Assembly (NCBI RefSeq): GCF_003992065.1
Contig: NZ_RQUZ01000006.1
Span: 88,261-152,260 of the forward strand
DNA from: Veillonella seminalis
GTDB taxonomy: Bacteria > Bacillota > Negativicutes > Veillonellales > Veillonellaceae
Direction of reading: 5' to 3'
Length of the DNA stretch: 64,000 bases
A program made the translations under genes and the position numbers. Of the stretch, positions 1 through 7,463 are shown piece after piece (the first letter of the stretch is position 1; every line of letters begins with the position of its first letter). Under the pieces are notes generated by a model, which was not told the DNA's origin, made no database searches, and was given only the letters and a program-made list of their open reading frames with translations.

Positions 1-86
1 GTGTAGATGCGTTCAATCAACCGGGTGTTGAAGTGTACAAAAAATTATTGGGACCTAAATTGGCGGCGCATCAAGCGGAAAAATAA
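1..86 (+). CDS. pgi: Glucose-6-phosphate isomerase, C-terminal end (partial)
   Basis: An open frame enters the window and stops with TAA at 84-86. The visible 27 residues contain FNQPGVEVYK followed by a short basic/Ala tail. This resembles the conserved C-terminal segment of glucose-6-phosphate isomerase (usually DQPGVEAYK), which interconverts glucose-6-P and fructose-6-P. Only the tail is present, so the assignment rests on one motif. The gene is followed by galE on the same strand, which fits a sugar-phosphate neighbourhood. Confidence 0.6.
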   Translation, partial: VDAFNQPGVEVYKKLLGPKLAAHQAEK

Positions 87-140
87 GGTACAGCTTGAGA
101 ATCAAATGAAAATCTGCATTTGGGTTTAGGGAGGATTATT

Positions 141-1130
141 ATGAAAATTTTAGTTACCGGTGGGGCCGGCTATATCGGCAGTCATACGGTTCGTGCTTTG
201 CAAAAAGCAGGGCATACACCGATTGTTTTGGATAATTTATCGCGCGGTCATGTAGAATCATTGCCTGAAGGTGTTGAGTTTATTAACATGGACATCGCTG
301 ATGCGGGTTTAGCCGACATTTTAAAAGCTAAAGGCATTGAAGGCGTTATGCACTTTGCGGCACACTCTCAAGTGGGTGAATCTATGGTAAACCCGATGAT
401 TTATTATGAAAACAATGTGGTAGGATCCTTCCGACTCATTGAATCGGTGCGCAAAGCCGGCGTAAAATATTTTGTATTTTCCTCTACGGCTGCCGTTTAC
501 GGTGAACCTGAAGTGGTACCTATTAAAGAAGATGCCCGTTTGGCACCAACCAATGTTTACGGTCGTACAAAACTCATGATTGAACAGATGTTGCGTGATT
601 ACAGTGATATTTACGGTTTGCGTTATGTAGCTTTGCGTTACTTTAACGCAGCCGGTGCCGATCAAAGCGGTGAAATCGGTGAAGATCATACACCGGAAAC
701 TCATTTGATTCCGCTTATTTTGGAAGCCGCTTTGGGTAAACGTGCCAATATTACGATTTTCGGTACCGATTATGATACGGCTGACGGTACTTGTGTACGT
801 GATTATATTCATGTAACCGATTTGGCATCGGCTCATATTTTAAGTATGGAATATTTGCGCGACGGCGGTGAATCCAATTACTTTAATTTGGGAACCGGCA
901 ACGGTTTCAGCGTTAAAGAAATTGTTGATACTACAAAGTCTGTCACAGGCGTGGATTTTCCTGTAGCTATCGGCGAACGTCGTGCCGGTGATCCGGGGAC
1001 ATTGATTGCGTCTTCGGAAAAGGCCCGGACTGTTTTGGGATGGAAGCCGACACACAGCGAAGTATCTCAGGTTATCGGGGATGCTTGGCAATGGCATAAA
1101 AATCATCCAAACGGTTATACAAAAGAATAA
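141..1130 (+). CDS. galE: UDP-glucose 4-epimerase
   Basis: Cytosolic NAD-dependent extended SDR enzyme that interconverts UDP-glucose and UDP-galactose and supplies galactosyl units for surface polysaccharide. The 329-residue protein has the family's normal length. It has the N-terminal Rossmann motif GGAGYIG (7-13), the catalytic Ser in FSSTAAVYG (about 114-115) and the catalytic pair Y140xxxK144 in VYGRTK. The ATG at 141 follows GGGAGG at 130-135. A TTG 21 bases upstream, at 120, keeps the frame open but lacks a ribosome site. Nucleotide specificity for GlcNAc versus Glc cannot be read from this alone. Confidence 0.93.
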   Translation: MKILVTGGAGYIGSHTVRALQKAGHTPIVLDNLSRGHVESLPEGVEFINMDIADAGLADILKAKGIEGVMHFAAHSQVGESMVNPMIYYENNVVGSFRLIESVRKAGVKYFVFSSTAAVYGEPEVVPIKEDARLAPTNVYGRTKLMIEQMLRDYSDIYGLRYVALRYFNAAGADQSGEIGEDHTPETHLIPLILEAALGKRANITIFGTDYDTADGTCVRDYIHVTDLASAHILSMEYLRDGGESNYFNLGTGNGFSVKEIVDTTKSVTGVDFPVAIGERRAGDPGTLIASSEKARTVLGWKPTHSEVSQVIGDAWQWHKNHPNGYTKE

Positions 1131-1144
1131 AGGACTGTGATATT

Positions 1145-1942
1145 ATGAATAGACTGTCTCTGCAAGAAATGCGAAATTTGTTAATTAAGAAAGGTCGCCT
1201 CTTGTACGGGGCGGTCTTTTTATTTTGCCTCGTTTGTCTGTATGGTTTATATACCTCGCAATGGACCAAGGTCAGTGACTTGGCGGAATCTCGTGAAGTT
1301 GACAGAGGGCATTCCGGAGCTATGAACTCCGATGATAAAAATGGACGTGGCGGAGCGATTGCGGGCAATTCTTATCGCACTTTAGCGGATGGTAAGAAGA
1401 CATTAACGGATGACGGGAGAAAGGGAAATACTAAGTCCGGCGATAATGAAGTGCTTGCGCCCCCGGTCATGAGTTTAACCGCTGCTTTAAGAGGGCACCC
1501 TTTAGATAATCCGTTTACTCATCCTTTACTGAATGCGGATATGACGGCAGCAGGGGAAAGTGCCACCAACCGAATAGTTGGCACAACGAATACCGCGGAC
1601 AGACGTAATACATCCGGGGGAAGCGGGAATGCTCCATATGGCAGTACTAGTATTAGTAGCGGTTATTCGGATAATACCGGCCGCAGCTTCGGCCGGAGAA
1701 GCCACAATTCCATATACGTCGGCAGTGGCGGTGGGGATGCGGCTGTACCGAAATCCGGGGATGATATAAAGGTTACGGGCATTATTACCGGATCATCGCC
1801 GATGGTCATCTTAAGCAGTGCCGGCGGTGAGGGCTGTTACGGCATCGGGGAAGGACCGTCAGGGGTTACGGTACAACAGATAACGGCCGGGGCTGTATTA
1901 ATAAGCGACTCTGGCGCTACTCGCTGGCTATATGTTGATTGA
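1145..1942 (+). CDS. PilP/GspC-like secretion-pilus inner-membrane protein
   Basis: 265 residues. A basic cytoplasmic start is followed by one membrane segment (about 18-36, LYGAVFLFCLVCLYGLY) and then a long Gly/Ser/Asn-rich, probably disordered linker (about 55-205). The C-terminal block of about 55 residues looks beta-rich (VTGIITGSSPMVIL ... ATRWLYVD), the layout of PilP/GspC proteins that link the inner-membrane platform to the secretin. The next gene is a secretin, which supports this reading. Homology is inferred from architecture and context, not from a firm motif. The stop codon lies inside a tandem repeat array. No ATPase or pilin genes are in the window. Confidence 0.5.
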   Translation: MNRLSLQEMRNLLIKKGRLLYGAVFLFCLVCLYGLYTSQWTKVSDLAESREVDRGHSGAMNSDDKNGRGGAIAGNSYRTLADGKKTLTDDGRKGNTKSGDNEVLAPPVMSLTAALRGHPLDNPFTHPLLNADMTAAGESATNRIVGTTNTADRRNTSGGSGNAPYGSTSISSGYSDNTGRSFGRRSHNSIYVGSGGGDAAVPKSGDDIKVTGIITGSSPMVILSSAGGEGCYGIGEGPSGVTVQQITAGAVLISDSGATRWLYVD

Positions 1943-2044
1943 AGGCGAAGATTAGACTGATCGAAGAATAAGATCAGGTTGATTGAAAAATAAAATTAGA
2001 TTGATTAAATAAGAGTGGGTTAATTGAAAAATAAGGGTAGGTTT
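1937..2044 (+). repeat. Imperfect 22-bp tandem repeats, about 5 units
   Basis: Units start at 1937, 1959, 1981, 2003 and 2022, with lengths 22, 22, 22, 19 and 23. Each begins GATTGAA-like and ends in GATTAGATT- or GGTT-like sequence. The array overlaps the stop codon of the PilP-like gene (1940-1942) and runs to just before the secretin start, filling the spacer. Confidence 0.75.
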
Positions 2045-2068
2045 ATTGACCGAAGTAAGGGATTAGTA

Positions 2069-3283
2069 ATGATGAGTGTTCAAAAAAATTCAATGGTTTT
2101 AAACATAGTAAGAGTTTTAACTATGGTGGCAATAATAAGTTCTTTTCAGCTTTGCGGTGAATCGGTGTCGGCTTTATCAATGACTGTCAATAACAGTAAT
2201 TTAAGCAGTTTGGTTCAGTCGATAGCGCGCAGTGAAGGTATTCCCATTACCGGTACGGAAACGTTGGAAGGAACTGTGTCGATCCGTCTTAATGAAACAA
2301 ATGGGATTGCCGCGTTGCAACGTTTGGCGGCGATTAAACATTTCAGTTTGCACGAAGATAAGGGGTTATGGATTGTAGACGGACGGGGCATGGGGGATAA
2401 GGATGCCCGGGTAGCCGAAGTAATAACGCCAAAACATATCTCTCCGGTGGCTTTGGGGGATGCTTTGACGGCTATCGTACCGGAAAAGAATATTAAGGTG
2501 GTAAAAGGGAGTAATCAAGTCATGGTGTACGGTACGGCCCTTCAATTGCGGCAGGTTCATGATATTTTGCCTTCGCTGGATATGAGCCCGAAACAAATTC
2601 GCTTAGAAGTGGCTGTTGTGGCGATTGAACATAATTTTGTAAAAGAAACAGGGATTCAGTGGTCGTGGCAAAGTTTGACGGGACGAAATAAAGATGATAC
2701 CGATTCTTACGGGGGGATTCAGTTCGGTCGTGCACCGGAAGGGAGTCCGTATACCTTTTGGTTTAAGCCGGAATTAAGCGCACAGGAAACCAATAATAAG
2801 ACTGTTTTAATTGCCAGACCGTCGATTATGGCCGTCAACGGCGAAGAAGCGAAAATCCTCATAGGGGACCGAATCCCTGTTTTAGAGGAAGTGAAAGACG
2901 GTACGGAGAGTCGGACAACTACTCGTTATGAAGAATCGGGGATACGTCTCACTTGTACGCCCTTTGTGACTGAAGATAACAGTATTGAAGCCGATATTCA
3001 TGCGGAAGTAAGCAGTCCGGCCATGGTATCGGAATTGAAGGCATATCGCATAACGACCAGAGAAGCTCATACGCGTGTTCATTTACAGCCCGGCGAAATC
3101 CTTGTTATCGGCGGTCTCATGGATAATCGGGAAGGGAAACAGTTTTCAAAAATACCGCTCCTCGGCGATATTCCCTTATTGGGAAAATTATTTCAACACG
3201 CCCGTAAAACAAAAGACAGTGTGGAATTGTGTATTTTTGTAAAAGCTGACACTGTGGAGGCGCCAAGCACCGACTCTCTATGA
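2069..3283 (+). CDS. Secretin (type II secretion / type IV pilus PilQ-like)
   Basis: Outer-membrane channel subunit of a type II secretion or type IV pilus machine. The N-terminus is hydrophobic (LNIVRVLTMVAIISSFQLCG) and serves as a signal. A short N-domain follows (QVMVYGTALQLRQVHDILPSLD), then the secretin core (ARPSIMAVNGEEAKILIGDRIPVLEE) and the C-terminal signature (GEILVIGGLMDN ... KIPLLGDIPLLGKLF). About 404 residues makes it a compact secretin with few N-domains. I chose the ATG at 2069, preceded by AAGTAAGGG. A TTG at 2024 in the repeat array would add 15 residues. Its presence implies an outer membrane. Confidence 0.88.
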   Translation: MMSVQKNSMVLNIVRVLTMVAIISSFQLCGESVSALSMTVNNSNLSSLVQSIARSEGIPITGTETLEGTVSIRLNETNGIAALQRLAAIKHFSLHEDKGLWIVDGRGMGDKDARVAEVITPKHISPVALGDALTAIVPEKNIKVVKGSNQVMVYGTALQLRQVHDILPSLDMSPKQIRLEVAVVAIEHNFVKETGIQWSWQSLTGRNKDDTDSYGGIQFGRAPEGSPYTFWFKPELSAQETNNKTVLIARPSIMAVNGEEAKILIGDRIPVLEEVKDGTESRTTTRYEESGIRLTCTPFVTEDNSIEADIHAEVSSPAMVSELKAYRITTREAHTRVHLQPGEILVIGGLMDNREGKQFSKIPLLGDIPLLGKLFQHARKTKDSVELCIFVKADTVEAPSTDSL

Positions 3284-3322
3284 TATAATAAAAAGGTATA
3301 TAGATGAACGGAGGCTTAGAGG

Positions 3323-5302
3323 ATGGAACAAATCCGCGTAATAGGATTAAGTAAATCATTTGGCGTGCTTCAAGTGTTTAACAAAGTATCCTTTGAAATA
3401 AAACATGGTGAGCGAGTCGGCTTGGTAGGACCTAACGGAGCCGGCAAATCAACGCTCATGAAATGCCTGTTGGGCATTGAAGATTATGATGAAGGTCAAA
3501 TTATAAAAGACAGTGCCACTACAATCGGCTATTTACAACAGGACATTAATTTAGGCGATGACAGTTTAGCGGTGGAAATTCAGAAGGCTTTTGCCGATGT
3601 GCAATATTGGGAACAACAGTTGCTCGATGTGTCGGCTAAGCTTGCGGATGATCCTCATGATGAAAGTCTGCTTAAGCAGTTGGCCAGAATTCAGGATCGC
3701 TTAGATTGGCTGGGCGGTTATGATTATGAAGCACAAAGTCGCCGAATTGCTTATGGTCTGGGCTTTTCGGATGAAGATTTGACAAAGTCGGTATCTGAAT
3801 TTTCCGGCGGTCAAAAAACGCGTATTAATTTAGCCAAAGCTTTAGTGCGCCGACCGGATTTTTTATTTTTGGACGAACCGACTAACCATTTGGATATGGA
3901 TATGTTGGAATGGTTGGAAAATTATTTGAGTGCCTATGGCGGCGGCATTTTAATCATCAGCCATGACCGTTACTTTTTAGACCGTGTTACCACGCGTATT
4001 GTTGAACTGGACCATCATAAGGCGACTAGTTATCGCGGTAATTACAGCCGATATGTGGAACAGCGTGAGGCTCAGCATAAAGCACAACAAAGTGCGTACG
4101 AAAAACAGCAGGAGTATATTCGTAAAACCGAAGAGTATATTGATAAATACCGAGCCGGCATTAAATCTAAAATGGCCAGGGGCCGTCAGTCTCAATTGAA
4201 TCGATTGGAACGCTTGGATGCACCGGAACAATCGCAGACGTTGAAATTCAGATTTCCAAAAGCGGAGTTCAGTGCAGATAAAGTGTTAACTGTGGAAGAG
4301 TTGTTTTTATCTTACGGTGAACGAGACATCGTGGAGGATGTTTCCTTTATGATTCGCCGCGGCGAAGCGGTGGCTTTAATCGGTCCGAACGGAGCCGGCA
4401 AATCTACTTTGCTGAAAGCCATTACCGGTGAATTAACACCGGAAGCGGGTTTTATAGACATCGGCAGCCGTGTATCGGTGGGGTATTTTTCGCAGGAACA
4501 CGAAGAATTGCATCCTGCTTGGACGCCGGTTGATGAAATCATGAGTCATTTTAATTACAGCGAAGAAAAAGCGCGTAATGTATTGGGCATGTTCATGTTC
4601 CAAGGTGATGATGTATTCAAAGAAATTCGTGATTTATCCGGTGGTGAACGGGCACGTTTAAGTCTTTTAATATTGTTTTTGCAAGGCAATAATTTCTTGA
4701 TTTTGGATGAACCGACGAACCATTTGGATATTCCGACCCGCGAAGTGGTTGAAGATGCGTTAATGAATTTTACCGGTACATTATTGGTAGTATCGCATGA
4801 CCGTTATTTCTTGGATAAAGTGTCAAAACGGACTTTGGTGCTTGAACCGGAGGGCGTTGAAGAATATTTGGGCAATTACAGTTACTATAAAGCTAAATTA
4901 AAAGAACAACAGGATTTGGCAGCTTTACAGGCGGCACAAAGCAATCAAAATGACAGCCGTGCCGGTGGTAAAAATCGTAATACCGGTAATAATTCAACGA
5001 ACTCTGAAGCGGGCGATTTCGGGAATACCGATAATAGCAATAATAACGACAATCGTGACGCTGAGCGTAATAATGCTTCCGAAGGTATTAAAATAAATTC
5101 TTTTATGCAAGCTAAAAAGCTGGAAGAAACGGAAACGGAAATTGCCCGTTTGGAAGCAACTTTAAAAATGTACGAAGTGCAGATTCAGAACCCTGCTTTA
5201 CAGGAAGATGCCGAGGCTTTGGCGGAAACAGCAGCCCATATGGAAGCAACCAATAAAAAATTGGCTGAACTGTATGAGCTTTGGGAGCAATTGGCGCAAT
5301 GA
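3323..5302 (+). CDS. ABC-F family ATPase (ribosome-associated)
   Basis: 659 residues with no membrane segments. It has two ABC cassettes, each with Walker A GPNGAGKST (about residues 35-43 and 355-363), a signature (SEFSGGQKTR; RDLSGGERAR) and Walker B (FLFLDEPTNHLD; FLILDEPTNHLD). They are joined by a charged inter-domain linker (AQHKAQQSAYEKQQEYIRKTEEYI), the hallmark of ABC-F translation factors that act at the ribosomal E site. A C-terminal coiled coil (KLEETETEIARLEATLK ...) is tethered by an Asn/Asp-rich spacer of roughly 50 residues, which is unusually low in complexity. GGAGG sits before the ATG. The stop overlaps the next start (ATGA). Subfamily is not assigned. Confidence 0.9.
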   Translation: MEQIRVIGLSKSFGVLQVFNKVSFEIKHGERVGLVGPNGAGKSTLMKCLLGIEDYDEGQIIKDSATTIGYLQQDINLGDDSLAVEIQKAFADVQYWEQQLLDVSAKLADDPHDESLLKQLARIQDRLDWLGGYDYEAQSRRIAYGLGFSDEDLTKSVSEFSGGQKTRINLAKALVRRPDFLFLDEPTNHLDMDMLEWLENYLSAYGGGILIISHDRYFLDRVTTRIVELDHHKATSYRGNYSRYVEQREAQHKAQQSAYEKQQEYIRKTEEYIDKYRAGIKSKMARGRQSQLNRLERLDAPEQSQTLKFRFPKAEFSADKVLTVEELFLSYGERDIVEDVSFMIRRGEAVALIGPNGAGKSTLLKAITGELTPEAGFIDIGSRVSVGYFSQEHEELHPAWTPVDEIMSHFNYSEEKARNVLGMFMFQGDDVFKEIRDLSGGERARLSLLILFLQGNNFLILDEPTNHLDIPTREVVEDALMNFTGTLLVVSHDRYFLDKVSKRTLVLEPEGVEEYLGNYSYYKAKLKEQQDLAALQAAQSNQNDSRAGGKNRNTGNNSTNSEAGDFGNTDNSNNNDNRDAERNNASEGIKINSFMQAKKLEETETEIARLEATLKMYEVQIQNPALQEDAEALAETAAHMEATNKKLAELYELWEQLAQ

Positions 5303-6276
5303 TTAATAAAATTAAAGGGCGATTTGCACCGAGCCCGACCGGGCATCTGCATTTAGGCAACTTATGGATTGCCATGCTCTCGTGGCTGCAAGTCAAACAA
5401 CAGCAAGGCACCTTTGTGTTGCGCATGGAAGATATTGATATTCAACGAGCCAAACGGCAATTCGGTGAAGACTTGCTGGATGATTTGGAATGGTTCGGAC
5501 TGACTTGGGATGAAGGACCGCGTGCAGGTGGTCCTGACGGCTCCTATTGGCAAAGTGAACGCTATCCGATTTATGAGGCGCAGATTACGAAGTGGCAGGA
5601 TCAGGGATTGGTGTATCCCTGTTACTGTAATCGGGCTCGTTTACAAAGTATTGCGTCGGCACCGCACGGTCATGAAGGGATTGCTCATTACGACGGTCAT
5701 TGTCGCAATTTGAGTGAATCGGAACGCCATGCCTATGAATCTCATAAAACACCATCATGGCGTATGAAAGTAGAGTCGCGCATATATGAATTTAACGATT
5801 TTTGGCAAGGACCGCAAAAAGCTGAGCTCATACCGGCACAGGATGATTTTATCGTTCGGCGCGCCGACGGCATGTTTGCTTACAATTTAGCGGTTGTTAT
5901 GGATGATATTGCCATGGGCATTACCGACATAGTTCGGGGCTTTGATTTATTGCCGGCCGTAGGGGGACAGTTGTGGCTCTATGAATGCTTCGGAGCAGAG
6001 CCGCCAAGGTATGCACATGCACCGTTAGTCGTTGACAGTGAAGGCTATCGTTTATCAAAAAGACAGCAAAGCATAACGTTGCGGGAATTGAGAATGAGCG
6101 GCTGCAGCGCACCTATGATTTTAGGACGACTGGCAGTGGCGGCAGGGCTTGTTATGCCTTCACAATTGCAAAAATTCGGAAGCCTGTCATGGGAGAATTT
6201 GTTGAATTATTCTCTTGATAATAATTATCTAAAACAGGCACAAATTAGATTGACAAATTTCGATGTTTTGATATAA
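5299..6276 (+). CDS. gluQ: Glutamyl-Q tRNA(Asp) synthetase
   Basis: GluRS-like catalytic domain without an anticodon-binding domain (325 residues, where full GluRS is about 480). It attaches Glu to queuosine-34 of tRNA-Asp. Visible motifs are the class I HIGH-equivalent FAPSPTGHLHLGNL near the N-terminus, a zinc-type Cys set (CYCNRARL ... YDGHCRNL, i.e. CxC...Y...C), and the KMSKS-equivalent RLSKRQQSITL. The ATG at 5299 overlaps the ABC-F stop codon (ATGA), so the two are probably co-translated. A TTG at 5281 only extends the frame. Full-length gltX is not in the window. Confidence 0.88.
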   Translation: MINKIKGRFAPSPTGHLHLGNLWIAMLSWLQVKQQQGTFVLRMEDIDIQRAKRQFGEDLLDDLEWFGLTWDEGPRAGGPDGSYWQSERYPIYEAQITKWQDQGLVYPCYCNRARLQSIASAPHGHEGIAHYDGHCRNLSESERHAYESHKTPSWRMKVESRIYEFNDFWQGPQKAELIPAQDDFIVRRADGMFAYNLAVVMDDIAMGITDIVRGFDLLPAVGGQLWLYECFGAEPPRYAHAPLVVDSEGYRLSKRQQSITLRELRMSGCSAPMILGRLAVAAGLVMPSQLQKFGSLSWENLLNYSLDNNYLKQAQIRLTNFDVLI

Positions 6277-6277
6277 T
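6250..6277 (+). promoter_or_regulatory. Sigma-70-type promoter of the CoA-binding protein gene
   Basis: TTGACA (6250-6255), a 16-bp spacer, and TATAAT (6272-6277): perfect consensus hexamers. It overlaps the 3' end of gluQ and lies about 26 bases upstream of the next ATG at 6303. Confidence 0.8.
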
Positions 6278-6302
6278 AAACATAGAGAGTTGAGGTGATT
6301 AA

Positions 6303-6674
6303 ATGACACCAAAAGAAGCGCTGACCAAAAAAGTTTGGGCCGTATTGGGCGCTACCGGACGTAAGGAAAAATTCGGCTATAAAATATATGCTTGTTTGCG
6401 CGATCACGGATATACAGTATATCCCGTGAATCCGAATGTAAATGAGATCGACGGCGCTACTTGTTATGCGTCACTTCACGATTTACCGGAAGTTCCCGAA
6501 GTAGTGGATTTTGTAGTTCCGGAAGCTGTAGGTTTACAGGCTTTGGATGATTGCAAGGCATTGGGAATTTCGGTTGTTTGGTTGCAGCCGGGGGCCGATA
6601 AACCGGCCGTTGTGGCTAAAGGCAAAGAACTGGGACTGGAAGTAATTCAGGATTGTGTACTGGTTCAGATTTGA
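6303..6674 (+). CDS. CoA-binding domain protein (YccU/YneT-like)
   Basis: 123-residue single-domain Rossmann protein. The N-terminal WAVLGATGRKEKFGYKIYACLRDHGY is the CoA_binding pattern seen in succinyl-CoA synthetase alpha and in the stand-alone YccU family. It is followed by VYPVNPN and the strand-turn VVDFVVPE ... VWLQPGA. Length matches the small stand-alone family. Physiological role is unknown; CoA binding is known for the family, not shown here. It has its own strong promoter and is followed by the thioredoxin gene. Confidence 0.8.
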   Translation: MTPKEALTKKVWAVLGATGRKEKFGYKIYACLRDHGYTVYPVNPNVNEIDGATCYASLHDLPEVPEVVDFVVPEAVGLQALDDCKALGISVVWLQPGADKPAVVAKGKELGLEVIQDCVLVQI

Positions 6675-6704
6675 CCGGCGACCAATTATGTAGTTTAATA
6701 TAAT
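6671..6704 (+). promoter_or_regulatory. Possible promoter of the thioredoxin gene
   Basis: TTGACC at 6671-6676 and a TATAAT at 6699-6704. The 22-bp gap between them is long, but TTAATA at 6695-6700 would give 18 bp. Weak call based on position only. Confidence 0.35.
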
Positions 6705-6770
6705 TAGCGTATATATTGATATTTATTTTCAGCAAATTTGAAATTTGTTGATTTAGGAGGTTATTTAACT

Positions 6771-7091
6771 ATGGCAAATGTAACAGAATTAACAGTAGCA
6801 AACTTTAAAGATACCGTGACTTCCAAAGAAGTGGCAATTGTAGATTTTTGGGCTCCATGGTGCGGTTATTGCGTACGTATGATGCCTATTTTCGAAGCTT
6901 TATCCGAAGAATTGGGCGATAAAGTTGTATTCGCTAAAGTTAACACTGATGAAGTAGTTGAATTAGCTAAAGAATTCAAAATCGAAGTTTTGCCTACATT
7001 CGCTATCATTAAAAACGGCGAAGTAGTAGATCGCAAAATCGGTTACATTCCTCAGAATGAATTGAAAGCAGCTATCGAAGCTCAGTTATAA
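6771..7091 (+). CDS. trxA: Thioredoxin, WCGYC active site
   Basis: 106 residues, the standard thioredoxin length. The redox motif is APWCGYC with C31 and C34, and the cis-Pro loop is VLPTFAI. It acts as a cytosolic dithiol reductant. GGAGG at 6757-6761 precedes the ATG at 6771; an upstream TTG at 6738 is not needed. The X-X dipeptide is Gly-Tyr instead of the usual Gly-Pro, which in this fold is known to shift redox potential and partner choice, so the partner may be non-standard. It is closed by a strong terminator. A thioredoxin-reductase-like gene lies far away at 62720. Confidence 0.9.
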   Translation: MANVTELTVANFKDTVTSKEVAIVDFWAPWCGYCVRMMPIFEALSEELGDKVVFAKVNTDEVVELAKEFKIEVLPTFAIIKNGEVVDRKIGYIPQNELKAAIEAQL

Positions 7092-7111
7092 TTTAATAAC
7101 AAAACTATGCC

Positions 7112-7146
7112 AAAGGCCTTCACGCAAAGCGTGAAGGCCTTTTTTC
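7112..7146 (+). terminator. Intrinsic terminator after trxA
   Basis: Perfect 14-bp stem (7112-7125 with 7129-7142), loop AAA, and a T-run at 7141-7145. It ends the thioredoxin transcript. Confidence 0.92.
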
Positions 7147-7150
7147 TCGC

Positions 7151-7463
7151 GGAGATATCTTTGCCAAAAACGCACTATCGCGATGACGGTATGATGCACT
7201 TTTCTAAAGTGAAAAGAAGTCCCCGTAAAGAACCGTTTTAAGTAATATGGCACTTTCTTTGTTGCTGCATGATAGTCTTGCGTATAAAAAATATATCGCC
7301 TCCATAGGGTCTTTTTGCGAAGCAAACCAAGCCTATGGAGGCGATATATTTTTATATGGCAGTGTAGAAACATGCCATGATGTTTATGCTGCTTGCGGGG
7401 ACTTCTTTTTATTCCGAAAGCGACTTCTGCCGTTCGCGAAGCGCTTTTTGCAAAGAAATCTCC
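7151..7463. repeat. Giant imperfect palindrome C (313 bp) reaching into the 3' end of the exporter gene
   Basis: The arms pair from 7151 to 7463 around an apical hairpin TTTGC-GAA-GCAAA (7314-7326). Blocks: GGAGATATCTTTGC at 7151 with its complement ending at 7463; AAAAGAAGTCCCCG (about 7209) with CGGGGACTTCTTTT (about 7396); and the near-perfect stem AAAAATATATCGCCTCC-ATAGG (about 7287-7308) with its complement (7332-7354). Several unpaired bulges remain. The right arm contains the last 18 codons of the ThrE-type gene, and the left arm is a diverged inverted copy of them. Two comparable structures lie at 37251 and 38278. Confidence 0.85.

Noticed and set aside
321..836. Long minus-strand frames inside galE, murE (12114-12851), eno and others
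   Set aside because: They lie antisense within clearly conserved genes, lack ribosome sites, and have biased composition typical of shadow frames.
1937..2044. Possible CRISPR array
   Set aside because: Units are contiguous with no unique spacers and are imperfect; this is a tandem repeat.
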